Assembly: GCA_026399475.1 (NCBI GenBank)
Contig: JAPLQY010000088.1
Coordinates: forward strand, 38,884-102,883
Origin: Rhodocyclales bacterium
GTDB taxonomy: Bacteria; Pseudomonadota; Gammaproteobacteria; Burkholderiales; Rhodocyclaceae
DNA length: 64,000 nucleotides
Direction: 5' to 3'
Every line of letters begins with the position of its first letter. Position 1 is the first letter of the stretch. The position numbers and the translations under genes were made by a program. A model generated the notes under the pieces. It searched no databases, had not been told where the DNA came from, and saw nothing but the letters and a program-made list of their open reading frames with translations. Below, one piece after another: positions 1 through 7,963 of this stretch.

Positions 1-851
1 CCCACGCCGCCATTGGCCACCGAGGAACCGAACAGGCCGCCCTGCTTGTTCGACACCGTACCCGAACCGACGATCGAGCCGGCTTCGAGTTCCCGGGTCT
101 TAGCCACATGGGCGATGAGCTGACCAAAGTTGAAGGTCATATCGACGCCGGCGTTGGGCTTGCCGAAGGGCTCGCCGTTCAACTCGACCTCAAGCGGCAA
201 GTGCAGCTTTGTATCTTTCCACGCCACCCCCAGTTCGTCGGGTGTCACTGCCACCGGGGAGAAAGCCGAGGCCGGCTTGGACTGCAGGAAGCCGAAGCCC
301 TTGGCCAGCTCGGACGGAATCAGGTTGCGCAGGCTGACGTCGTTCACCAGCATCAGCAGGCGAATCTGCTGCGCGCATTGTTCTGGCGTAGCGCCTGCGG
401 CGACGTCGCCGGTCACCACCGCCACCTCGGCCTCGAAATCGATCCCCCAGGCTTCGTCGCAGGCCAGCACCGGATCGCAGGGACCGATGAAGCTGTCGGA
501 GCCACCCTGATACATCAGCGGATCGACGTGAAACTCCGGCGGCAGTTCGGCGCCGCGGGCCTTGCGGACCAGCTCGACGTGATTGATGTAGGCCGAGCCA
601 TCCGCCCACTGGAAGGCGCGCGGCAAGGGGCTGTGGCAGTGCCGAGGCTCGAAGGGAATGGCGTGGCGGGCATGTCCGTTGTTGAGCATGTCGTACACCA
701 GCTCGAGCTCGGGCAGCACTTCATCCCAGTTGTCCAGCGCCTGCTGCAGGGTTCGCGCAATCTCGCCTACCGTCTGGCAGCGCGCGAGATCGCGACTGAC
801 CACCACCAGCGTGCCGTCGCGGCCGCCATGCTTGAGAGTGGCCAGCTTCAC
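1..851 (-). CDS. Fumarylacetoacetate hydrolase (FAH) family protein, partial at the window edge
   Basis: The frame opens with a GTG at 851 and stays open for 283 codons to the left edge, so the C-terminus (about 45 residues in typical relatives) is missing. FAH-fold hallmarks are present: the metal-binding region FEAEVAVVTGDV near residue 140, and the late segment GSIVGSGTVSN. Relatives hydrolyse C-C bonds in 3-oxo or acylpyruvate products of aromatic-ring cleavage. The GTG overlaps the VOC stop codon in a GTGA junction, so the two genes are translationally coupled and this is at least the fifth gene of a minus-strand operon. I infer it acts on the ring-opened product of the adjacent hydroxylase and VOC protein; the exact substrate is not readable from sequence. 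Confidence 0.88.
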   Translation of the reverse strand, partial: MKLATLKHGGRDGTLVVVSRDLARCQTVGEIARTLQQALDNWDEVLPELELVYDMLNNGHARHAIPFEPRHCHSPLPRAFQWADGSAYINHVELVRKARGAELPPEFHVDPLMYQGGSDSFIGPCDPVLACDEAWGIDFEAEVAVVTGDVAAGATPEQCAQQIRLLMLVNDVSLRNLIPSELAKGFGFLQSKPASAFSPVAVTPDELGVAWKDTKLHLPLEVELNGEPFGKPNAGVDMTFNFGQLIAHVAKTRELEAGSIVGSGTVSNKQGGLFGSSVANGGV

Positions 852-1408
852 GGCTCGGCCCCTGTTGCCGAATACGTGCCGTCGTGCATCCAGCGCGCAT
901 GCTGCGGGGCCTTGCGGGTCTTCGCCCATTCTTCGAGCATGTCCCATTTCACGTCGTCGAGACGCTGCATCATTTCCGGCGTGCCGGTATTGAAGGCGAG
1001 TTCCAGGCGATGGCCGCTCGGATCGAAGAAGTAGATGGACTTGAAAATGGTGTGATCGGTGGGGCCGACGACTTCGATGCCGTCCGCTTCGAGTCGCGCC
1101 TTGGCCGCCAGCATTTCCTCCATGCTGCCGACTTCCAGCGCCAGATGCTGGGTCCAGGTCGGCGTGTTGCGGTCGCGATCCATCGGCGCCTGATTCGGCA
1201 GCTCGAAAAAGGCGAGGATGTTGCCGGCACCGGCGTCGATGAAGACATGCATGTAGGGATCGGGCGCCTTGGTCGAGGGCACTTCGTCCTCGGCAATCGC
1301 CAGCACGAAGCCCATGTCGAGGTACTTGCCGTACCACTCGACGGTTTCCTTGGCGTCCCTGCAACGGTAGGCAACGTGGTGAACCTTTTTGACGAGACTG
1401 GCGGCCAT
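848..1408 (-). CDS. VOC-family protein (glyoxalase/extradiol dioxygenase-like)
   Basis: A 186-residue single-chain vicinal-oxygen-chelate protein. The metal-ligand positions of the fold are visible: His in VHHVAYRC at residues 9-16, a second His in the central QHLALEV strand, and a Glu in HRLELAF. That pattern fits an Fe/Mn-binding extradiol dioxygenase or related isomerase. The start at 1408 (MAASLVKK) was chosen because the conserved first strand begins right after it; the longer upstream reading would swallow the neighbouring gene. It lies two bases after the DUF2783 gene and overlaps the FAH gene by four bases. Ring cleavage or an isomerisation step between hydroxylase and FAH hydrolase is the likely role, inferred from context. 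Confidence 0.85.
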   Translation of the reverse strand: MAASLVKKVHHVAYRCRDAKETVEWYGKYLDMGFVLAIAEDEVPSTKAPDPYMHVFIDAGAGNILAFFELPNQAPMDRDRNTPTWTQHLALEVGSMEEMLAAKARLEADGIEVVGPTDHTIFKSIYFFDPSGHRLELAFNTGTPEMMQRLDDVKWDMLEEWAKTRKAPQHARWMHDGTYSATGAEP

Positions 1409-1410
1409 GT

Positions 1411-1635
1411 TCAGACTCCTTCGCGGGCAAGCTTGAGGGCTTCGCGCAGTGTGCCGATGTCGCCGATGTGGTTGGCGAGCAGCAGGATCAGGCGCGCATT
1501 GAGCAGTTCGGATTGCTCGTCGGACAAGTCTCGATGGGCCGTGAGGAGCATTTCGTAGAAGTCGTCGCCGGGCGTATAGGCATTGAAATAGCGCTTGCCG
1601 GCCTCGGAAAAATTCGGGTTCAGATTGAGTGCCAT
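1411..1635 (-). CDS. DUF2783-type small protein
   Basis: A 74-residue, mostly helical, acidic protein without signal peptide or cysteines (starts MALNLNPNFSEAGKRYF; ends TLREALKLAREGV). It resembles the DUF2783 family, small proteins found next to FAD-dependent aromatic hydroxylases and VOC proteins. The function is unknown; a helper or small subunit of the neighbouring hydroxylase is possible but unproven. It sits between the hydroxylase and VOC genes in the same orientation, with only two bases to the VOC start. The upstream gap of 79 bp holds a long perfect hairpin (1653-1732). Confidence 0.7.
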   Translation of the reverse strand: MALNLNPNFSEAGKRYFNAYTPGDDFYEMLLTAHRDLSDEQSELLNARLILLLANHIGDIGTLREALKLAREGV

Positions 1636-1652
1636 GATGCTTTTCCTTTTTG

Positions 1653-1732
1653 GTGAAACGTGAAAAGTGAAACGTGAAACGGAAAATCGTCACGCCCACT
1701 TAGCTTTTCACGTTTCACTTTTCACGTTTCAC
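1653..1732. repeat. 27 bp perfect inverted repeat (GTGAAACGT-type hairpin)
   Basis: Bases 1653-1679 are the exact reverse complement of 1706-1732, separated by 26 bases. Each arm is itself a near-tandem GTGAAACGTGAAA repeat. The right arm supplies the last codons (VKREK and stop) of the FAD hydroxylase at 1715. Because it lies inside an operon, it could be an attenuator or mRNA-stabilising hairpin, or a small repetitive element. The same GTGAAACGTGA motif forms another hairpin at 13653-13692. Confidence 0.85.
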
Positions 1733-3403
1733 ATTGCAGGTGGCGCGAGCCACCGCAGCTTTTACCTTCGCCGCATCGAGCGTGCGCCAGCGCGCGGCCA
1801 CATGCTGGTCGGGACGCAGCAGATAGACCGTGCCGTGTTTCGCGTCATAGCGCTGGGCGGCAATGCCTCGCGCATCTTCGAGATGCGGGATGCCGCCGGC
1901 GACGGTGCCGGGATTGCCCGAAATCACCAGCGGCTGCACTGGAATGCCGCCGCATGACAGATCCGACAAGGCCGCGATGGTCGCGGCATCCAGCGCATTC
2001 GGGTCATCGGCGAAGTAAAGAGCGAAGAACTGCTGGCCGACCTTTTCCAGCAGCCAGCCCTCATCGCCAATGTCGAGCACCGGCGCGTCGTCCATCGGCG
2101 CCCCCGGCACCATGCGCCCGACGAATGCATCGAGCGTGTCGTCGGGGGTGTTCAAGCTCGACGCAGTGAGGAAGGCCGGCACCGAGAGGCGCCCCGAATT
2201 GACCAGGGCGCGGCCGAAGGTGTGGTCCTTCGCCAGTCCCAGCACCGCATTGCGGAAGGTCCTGCTGACCTTGCTCTTGGGCGTGATGAAATCGGTCGAG
2301 CGCGTCGAATTCATCAGGTTCTCGTCGGCGGCAAAAATGCGCTCCTCGGAATAACTATCCAGCAGCGTCGCGGGCGCCTTGCCATCGATCACCAGCTTCA
2401 GCTTCCAGCCAAGATTGTCGGCATCCTGCAGGCCCGAGTTGGCACCGCGTGCGCCGAAGGGCGAGACCTGATGCGCAGCATCGCCGACAAACAGGACACG
2501 GCCGTGGTTGAAGCAGCCCATGCGCCGGCACTGGAAGGTATAGACGCTGACCCACTCCAGTTCGAACTCGCGCTGGTCACCGAGCATGGCCTTGATGCGC
2601 GGCAGCACGTTCTCCGGCTTTTTCTCTTCCTCCGGATCGGCGTCCCAGCCCAGTTGGAAGTCGATGCGGAACACGCTGTCGGTCTGCTTGTGCAACAGCA
2701 CCGACTGTCCGGGATGAAACGGCGGATCGAACCAGAACCAGCGCTCGGCGGGAAAGTCGGCCTTCATCAGGACGTCGGCGATGAGGAAGCGATCCATGAA
2801 AATCTTGCCTTCGATTTCCAGGCCCAGCATGCGGCGAATCGGGCTGCGCGCGCCATCAGCGGCGATCAGCCAGTCGGTTTCGACGGTATAGAAACCATCC
2901 TCGGTCTCGACCTTGAGCGTCACCGTCTTGCCGGTCTGCGCCACCGAGACGACCTTGTTCCGCCAGCGCAGCTCGATGTTGGGCCGCGAGGCAGCGCGCG
3001 CCGCCAGGTACTCCTCGAGGTAGTACTGCTGCAGGTTCACCATGCCCGGCCGGTGATGGTCCGGCTCCGGCACCAGGTTGAAGTTGTACACCTCCTGCTC
3101 GCGGAAGAAGGTGCGGCCGACATTCCACGACACGCCCTTGCCGCAAACCGCATCGCCGACGCCGTAGCGATCGAGGATTTCCAGCGCACGCTTGGCGTAG
3201 CAGACGCCGCGCGAACCGATCGAAACGGTATCGTCTTCGTCCAGCACCAGTACGGGAACGTCATGCAGTTGCAGGTCGAGCGCCGCGCCCAAACCCACGG
3301 GACCGGCACCGACCACCACCACGGGTACCCTCAGCGTCTTGCCGCTGATGATTTCCGGCGGCGTCTTGTACTCAAACTTCGGGTAGCTGTAGGTCTTCAG
3401 CAT
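1715..3403 (-). CDS. FAD-dependent aromatic hydroxylase, FAD_binding_3/MhpA-like
   Basis: A 562-residue flavoprotein monooxygenase. The Rossmann dinucleotide motif VVVVGAGPVGLGAAL is near residue 30, the middle DWLIAADGARSPIR (DG motif) near 180, and the second FAD motif FVGDAAHQVSPFGARG near 310. This matches class A hydroxylases such as 3-(3-hydroxyphenyl)propionate hydroxylase, which insert one oxygen into phenolic rings using NAD(P)H. A C-terminal thioredoxin-like region is plausible from the length. It follows the MBL-fold gene by 24 bp and precedes DUF2783, VOC and FAH genes, so hydroxylation would prepare the ring for cleavage. The last codons and stop lie within an inverted-repeat arm, so the natural C-terminus may have been altered by the repeat. 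Confidence 0.88.
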   Translation of the reverse strand: MLKTYSYPKFEYKTPPEIISGKTLRVPVVVVGAGPVGLGAALDLQLHDVPVLVLDEDDTVSIGSRGVCYAKRALEILDRYGVGDAVCGKGVSWNVGRTFFREQEVYNFNLVPEPDHHRPGMVNLQQYYLEEYLAARAASRPNIELRWRNKVVSVAQTGKTVTLKVETEDGFYTVETDWLIAADGARSPIRRMLGLEIEGKIFMDRFLIADVLMKADFPAERWFWFDPPFHPGQSVLLHKQTDSVFRIDFQLGWDADPEEEKKPENVLPRIKAMLGDQREFELEWVSVYTFQCRRMGCFNHGRVLFVGDAAHQVSPFGARGANSGLQDADNLGWKLKLVIDGKAPATLLDSYSEERIFAADENLMNSTRSTDFITPKSKVSRTFRNAVLGLAKDHTFGRALVNSGRLSVPAFLTASSLNTPDDTLDAFVGRMVPGAPMDDAPVLDIGDEGWLLEKVGQQFFALYFADDPNALDAATIAALSDLSCGGIPVQPLVISGNPGTVAGGIPHLEDARGIAAQRYDAKHGTVYLLRPDQHVAARWRTLDAAKVKAAVARATCNVKREK

Positions 3404-3427
3404 TGATTCGTCTCCCGTGCTCCGGCT

Positions 3428-4393
3428 TCACACGGCCTGCAGCGCATGCCACATTTCCTGGTCGCGCTGCGCCGTCCAGATGCGCGGGTCCGCAATGCCG
3501 GAAGCCTCGTCGTGGGCCCGCGTCACATCGAAGGGCAGGCAATGCTCGTAGATGAACACGCTGGCGAATTTCGGGTCCATGGCCTTGCGTGTGTGCGCCA
3601 TGCAGGCAGCTAGATTCATGCCCTGGGCCACGGCTTCCTGCGCGCTACGGTACAGCGTGGAGACGAAGTCCCGTGTATAGGCCAGTCCCTTCTGTACCCG
3701 TTCCGGATTCAGCAAGGCCGGACCGCGACCGGGAATCATCTTCTCGGGTTTCAGGGCTGCCAGCGCATCCAGCGTTGCCGGCCAGTCGGCCAGATAGGCG
3801 TCGCCCGTGTAGCAGGCGGCATCGGCCTCGACCAGGTCGCCGGAGAACAGGATCTTCTGCTGCGGCAACCAGACCACCGTGTCGCCCTTGGTGTGGCCGC
3901 GACCGAGGTGCATGATCCTGACTTCGAGATCTCCCATCCACAGCGTCATCTCCTTGTCGAAGACCACGGTCGGCCAAGTCAGGCCGGGCACGCTTTCGAC
4001 GGCGTTGAACAGTCGCGGGAAGCGGCCGATCTCGGAATCCATGTCCTGCTGGCCGCGCTCGACGATCAGTTCGCGAGTCTCCTTCGAGGCGATGATGTCC
4101 TGCAGACCTTCCTTCTTGTAGCCCGAAGCGCCCAGCACGCGCACCGCGTGGTAGTGGGTCAGCGTGACGTACCTGATCGGCTTGTCGGTGATCTGGCGCA
4201 CGTAGCGGATCACGTCCTGCGCCATGACCGGCGTTGCCGTGGCGTCGATGATCATCACGGCATCGTCGCCAATGATCACGCCGGTGTTCGGGTCGCCCTC
4301 GGCGGTATAGGCGTAGGCGTTTTCCGACAGCTTTTCGAAGCTGACCTTTTTCTCTTCGAGGTCGGCGTGCGAGGCGAATTTTTTCTCACTCAT
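3428..4393 (-). CDS. Metallo-beta-lactamase-fold protein with incomplete metal motif
   Basis: A 321-residue MBL-fold protein starting at 4393, where ATG follows a good AAGGAG ribosome site; a longer reading adds only ten residues. The first metal motif, normally HxHxDH, reads H80-Y-H82-A-V84-R85, so the usual Asp and His are replaced. Later ligands look present: HLGRGHTKGDT (third His) and FSGDLVE (bridging Asp). The protein may therefore bind one metal or have a modified site. It is the first gene of the aromatic cluster and probably hydrolyses a thioester or lactone intermediate, but that is inference. The promoter and operator region lies just upstream. Confidence 0.82.
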   Translation of the reverse strand: MSEKKFASHADLEEKKVSFEKLSENAYAYTAEGDPNTGVIIGDDAVMIIDATATPVMAQDVIRYVRQITDKPIRYVTLTHYHAVRVLGASGYKKEGLQDIIASKETRELIVERGQQDMDSEIGRFPRLFNAVESVPGLTWPTVVFDKEMTLWMGDLEVRIMHLGRGHTKGDTVVWLPQQKILFSGDLVEADAACYTGDAYLADWPATLDALAALKPEKMIPGRGPALLNPERVQKGLAYTRDFVSTLYRSAQEAVAQGMNLAACMAHTRKAMDPKFASVFIYEHCLPFDVTRAHDEASGIADPRIWTAQRDQEMWHALQAV

Positions 4394-4446
4394 TGCAACT
4401 CCTTGGGGTGATCCGTGATTCACTTAGTCGTAACTTGATTTCTCTT

Positions 4447-4476
4447 ATCGTAATATTAAACAGCTTGAGCTGTCAA
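4447..4476 (-). promoter_or_regulatory. Putative sigma-70 promoter with palindromic operator for the MBL/hydroxylase operon
   Basis: On the minus strand TTGACA (4476-4471) is followed after 18 bp by TACGAT (4452-4447). Overlapping the -35 is the inverted repeat ACAGCT-N2-AGCTGT (4460-4473), a typical operator size. Further down, TTACGATAAG and TTACGACTAAG form an imperfect direct repeat before the start at 4393. No regulator gene is adjacent in the window. Pattern only; no start site was mapped. Confidence 0.45.
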
Positions 4477-4506
4477 GTATCGAGCTTGCGCGGCACCCTG
4501 CGGGAC

Positions 4507-5640
4507 TCAGGGATTTATCGGCGAGTTCGAAGGGATCCGCGGGTTGCGCAGAGCTGCGGCGGCCTGGCGATAGGCCTGCAAGGCCTCCTTGCGGCTGCCC
4601 GCCGCTTCGAACTCGCGGGCACGGCGCAACCAGTCATCAACCATGTCCGGCGGCGCCGCGGGCGCGTCCTTAGGCTTCGCGTCAGGGCTCACTTCCCCGG
4701 AGCCGACTTCCACCGCAGGCGTCTCGTAATTCAGCGCCGCTGTCTGCGCGTCGGGCTTGCCCCGGCGTGCGCTGATTACCATTCCGGTCGCGGCACGGAC
4801 CTGCGCGCTTGCCTTGTTCGCCGCCGCGTCGGCCTGACGAATCGCGGCGATCGCCGCGCGATAGAGCTTCAATGCATCATCGCGCCGACCGGCCGCCTCC
4901 AGCTTGTGGGCCTGCGCCAAGAGCACGTCGGCGCGATCAGGTACCGGTTGCGAGCGCACCACCCTTCCCCAGGAGACCGCCGGCTTTGCAGCCGCCACTG
5001 CAAAACCCGCACTTCCTTCAATTTCGCGGGCAATTTTGAGGTTGTTGTAGCGCATGGCCCAGCGCAATGCGTCGTCGCCCCGCTCGTTGACGATATCGCG
5101 CCGGGCGCCAGCCACCAGCAGGGTCCTGGCAATCGCTTCCCTGCCCTCGCGGGCGGCCATCATCAATGGCGTCGAACCGTTGGTGGACAGCGCATTCACG
5201 TCGGCACCCCGTTCGAGCAGGTAGCTCACAACCTCGGCATGGCCGGCGAAGGTCGCGTAATGCAAGGCCGCCCACTCCCTGCCCTGACGATTCAAGCGCG
5301 CGCCATGTTCCACCAGCCAGCGCACCGCTTCCAGGTGCCCCTTCCACGCAGCATGAAGCAGCGCCTGTTCGCCGAACGAATTGACCCTGTTGATGTCGGC
5401 ACCGCGCGCGACGAACAGTTCCATCATCGGAATGTTGCCTTCCCAGGCGCCGATCATGACCCCGGTGCCGATCACCTTGCCTTCAAAATCCGGCGCCAGG
5501 CCAGCGTTCAGCCATTCGCGCGCAAGCGCAAGGTCGCCACGCTCGATGACGGCGGAAAAACTCGTCGCATCCGGCAGACTCGCGGCTCGCAAGGGCGCAA
5601 CGGCCATCAGCAACAGCAGCAGAACGGAAAGAATTCTCAT
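4507..5640 (-). CDS. Exported ankyrin-repeat protein
   Basis: A 377-residue protein with an N-terminal signal peptide (MRILSVLLLLLMAVAPLRA, cleavage near residue 20). About five ankyrin repeats follow (roughly residues 25-210), recognisable by the G-ADxN turns in VARGADINR, VEHGARLNR and LERGADVNA and by TPLMMAAREG. The second half (about 230-377) has two short helical A-G-RR-DALK-YR-A-AA segments resembling tetratricopeptide helices, separated by a Pro/Ala-rich linker. It probably acts as a periplasmic protein-binding scaffold. It is transcribed away from the TonB-like gene 54 bp upstream, and a shared intergenic promoter region is likely. The binding partner is unknown. Confidence 0.8.
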   Translation of the reverse strand: MRILSVLLLLLMAVAPLRAASLPDATSFSAVIERGDLALAREWLNAGLAPDFEGKVIGTGVMIGAWEGNIPMMELFVARGADINRVNSFGEQALLHAAWKGHLEAVRWLVEHGARLNRQGREWAALHYATFAGHAEVVSYLLERGADVNALSTNGSTPLMMAAREGREAIARTLLVAGARRDIVNERGDDALRWAMRYNNLKIAREIEGSAGFAVAAAKPAVSWGRVVRSQPVPDRADVLLAQAHKLEAAGRRDDALKLYRAAIAAIRQADAAANKASAQVRAATGMVISARRGKPDAQTAALNYETPAVEVGSGEVSPDAKPKDAPAAPPDMVDDWLRRAREFEAAGSRKEALQAYRQAAAALRNPRIPSNSPINP

Positions 5641-5694
5641 GGCGCGCAGTATATGTCTGCCGCCCGCCCGGCGGCCGGAACTAAAATCGCCTCA

Positions 5695-6186
5695 ATGCCG
5701 CTTTACTTCGCCCTGCTGCTGAGCCTCACCCTGCATGCCGCCCTGATCGTCGCCCCGACCTGGCTGGCGGTAAACCAGCACCCGCTGCCTACGCCGAGCA
5801 TCGAAGCACGATTGATCCCGCAGCCAGAGGCGGTCGCGATGGCCGAAACCGTCAGCACCGAGGCAAGCAGCACCGACACCGGGACCATTCTCCAGCGACT
5901 TGCTGCCCCGCCCCGCAGCCTGCAGGGCAGATCGCTGCGCCAGGCGCAAGCCGCGCTGTCGAAACACCTGTTCTATCCACCGGAAGCCGTCGCGCTTGGG
6001 CTCGAAGGAGAAGTGATCCTGCTGCTGTCCCTTGGCGAACGCGGCCAGCTTGTTTCTGCCGCCATCGCCCGCAGTTCGGGCCATGCCCTGCTCGATCAGG
6101 CGGCGCTCGATGCCGCGCGGAACATCGGCGCCCTGCCCGGCAACCCGCGACAGACGCTGTTTCCGGTTAGCTTCCGGCTACAGTGA
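5695..6186 (+). CDS. Short TonB-like energy transducer (TonB C-terminal domain protein)
   Basis: A 163-residue protein with one N-terminal membrane segment (about residues 4-24, LYFALLLSLTLHAALIVAP). A short periplasmic linker follows, then a TonB C-terminal-like domain (about 88-163; FYPPEAVALGLEGEVILLLSLGERGQL...SSGHALLDQAALDAA). It lacks the long Pro-Lys spacer of classical TonB and no ExbB/ExbD partners are adjacent, so it may be a specialised or orphan transducer. The start at 5695 was chosen because the membrane segment begins immediately after it; much longer readings have no signal sequence. Its stop is 4 bp from the end of the convergent kinase gene. Confidence 0.75.
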   Translation: MPLYFALLLSLTLHAALIVAPTWLAVNQHPLPTPSIEARLIPQPEAVAMAETVSTEASSTDTGTILQRLAAPPRSLQGRSLRQAQAALSKHLFYPPEAVALGLEGEVILLLSLGERGQLVSAAIARSSGHALLDQAALDAARNIGALPGNPRQTLFPVSFRLQ

Positions 6187-6190
6187 AGCG

Positions 6191-7963
6191 TTACGCGCTC
6201 GTGGACTGGCTTTCCTGATTCGCAAGCAGGGCGTCAAGGCGGGCACGCAGGCGAAAGCCCTGGATCGGCTTATGTATTACGGGGAAGCCCGCTTCGCGCG
6301 TCGTTTCCGGGTCCGTATCGCCGGTGATCAGCAGCACCGGCACAGGCCGGCCAAGGCGGCGGCACAGCTCGCCGGCCTCCACGTCACCGTTGCGGCCTTC
6401 GCGCAGACGCCAGTCGGCCAGGATCGCTGCGGGCATCGGCATGCCCGCAGCGCCCAGCACACCAAGCACCTCGTCCGCATTCTCGCCCCCGGCCACGCGG
6501 CAGCCCCAGCGTTCAAGCACGCTTGCCAAGGCCTCACGGATTGGGGCTTCGTCGTCGATGACGACAATCCAGGCACCCTCCAGGCGTCCGCTGGAGGGTG
6601 GCAGATCAGAACTGGCAGCAGTGCTGGCACGACCGACCGGCACTTCAATGGAAAACACCGAACCGCGACCTGGCGCCGAGCGCAGGTCGACGCGATGGCC
6701 GAGTTGGCGAGCCAGCGCATCGACAATGGCAAGGCCAAGACCCAGCCCCTTCCTGCGGTCCCGTTCCGGGTTGTCGAGCTGGTAGAACTCGCGGAAGATT
6801 TCAACGCGCGCTTGCTCGGGAATGCCGATGCCGCTGTCACGGACCTCGAGGTGCAGGCGGCGGCCGCGGGAACGGGAAGCGACCAGCACGGCTCCGCGTT
6901 CCGTATAGCGCAGGGCATTGGCGGTCAGGTTGCGCAGCATCCGCTCGATCAGGGCCGGATCGCTGCGCGCATAGGCGCGCGATGGCACCACGCGCAGCAG
7001 CAGGCCCTTGTCCGCGGCCTGGTCGGTAAACTCGCGGCGCAGGCGATCCAGGATGGGCTGCAGCGCAAAATCGCAAATCTCCGGCTTGAGGTCACCGGCG
7101 TCGGCGCGCGACAGGTCGAGCAGCGAATCAAGCAGCATTTCCAGGCTATCGCAGGAGGAGCGCAGCTTGCCGACCAGCGCGGCGTCCAGCCCTTCGCGGC
7201 GACGCATACCCTCCTCAATGGCATGCACGAACAGGGTCATGGCCTGCAGCGGCTGGCGCAGGTCGTGACTGGCCGCCGCGAGAAAGCGCGTCTTCGCCTC
7301 GTTAGCCTCCTCGGCCTCGCGCCGGGTCTGGACCACGCGCTCGTTTTCGCGCGTGACCTGATCGAGCAGGTCCTGGTTGTCGAGGCGCAGCCGTATGGCG
7401 TCGCGGATCATCGCCTGCTGCCGGCGGGCGAAAAACAGGCAGGCGAGCATGAAGACCAGCACTGCGATACTTTGGCCAAAGAACAGGCGCCCTTCCTCGA
7501 GGTAGTTGCGCAACACGAAGGGGGTCAAAGCCAGCACGTTGAACGCAACATGGGCGGGAAGGAAGATGCCTATGCTGGTCACCGAAAGGCCTACCTGGCC
7601 GGCAAGCCCCAGCGTCATCGGCAAAAGGAAGAGCAGGGTCGGCTGAAAGAAGGCCCAGCCCAGATAGCCCCACACAACGCCGCTGGTTGCGGCAACCACC
7701 GTAAACCACCAGCCCCACCAGGCACCCCGCTGCAGGCGCTGCGGATCGGCGCGGTAGGCTTCGAATTCGAACCAGCGCAGCCCGATGGCCGCGCAGACCG
7801 AGAACATCCAGATCAGCAGGTTGGTCCGTTCCAGCGGCTCGTCCCACAAGACCCAAACGAGGACTACGGCGGAAACGAAGCTGCCGATGTAGCCGCTCGG
7901 CCCCTGGCGATGGAGCAGGGCGACCTGCTCGGCGAGGAGTCGCTGCTCGGCCTCGACCGTCAA
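6191..7963 (-). CDS. Hybrid sensor histidine kinase with C-terminal receiver
   Basis: A 590-residue protein. The N-terminal third (about residues 20-195) has five to six hydrophobic segments forming a membrane sensor with no recognised ligand domain. A coiled linker follows, then the HisKA box AASHDLRQPLQA near 230, the ATPase N-box TANALRYTERGAV, and G-boxes DSGIGIP and KGLGLGLAIVDAL. The C-terminal receiver (about 460-585) has VVIDDE, the phospho-acceptor Asp in ILADWRL and Lys in VIHKPI. It begins with TTG overlapping the stop of the LuxR-type regulator (TTGA), so kinase and regulator form a two-gene operon. The receiver may act as a phosphate sink or relay. The signal is unknown. Confidence 0.87.
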   Translation of the reverse strand: MTVEAEQRLLAEQVALLHRQGPSGYIGSFVSAVVLVWVLWDEPLERTNLLIWMFSVCAAIGLRWFEFEAYRADPQRLQRGAWWGWWFTVVAATSGVVWGYLGWAFFQPTLLFLLPMTLGLAGQVGLSVTSIGIFLPAHVAFNVLALTPFVLRNYLEEGRLFFGQSIAVLVFMLACLFFARRQQAMIRDAIRLRLDNQDLLDQVTRENERVVQTRREAEEANEAKTRFLAAASHDLRQPLQAMTLFVHAIEEGMRRREGLDAALVGKLRSSCDSLEMLLDSLLDLSRADAGDLKPEICDFALQPILDRLRREFTDQAADKGLLLRVVPSRAYARSDPALIERMLRNLTANALRYTERGAVLVASRSRGRRLHLEVRDSGIGIPEQARVEIFREFYQLDNPERDRRKGLGLGLAIVDALARQLGHRVDLRSAPGRGSVFSIEVPVGRASTAASSDLPPSSGRLEGAWIVVIDDEAPIREALASVLERWGCRVAGGENADEVLGVLGAAGMPMPAAILADWRLREGRNGDVEAGELCRRLGRPVPVLLITGDTDPETTREAGFPVIHKPIQGFRLRARLDALLANQESQSTSA

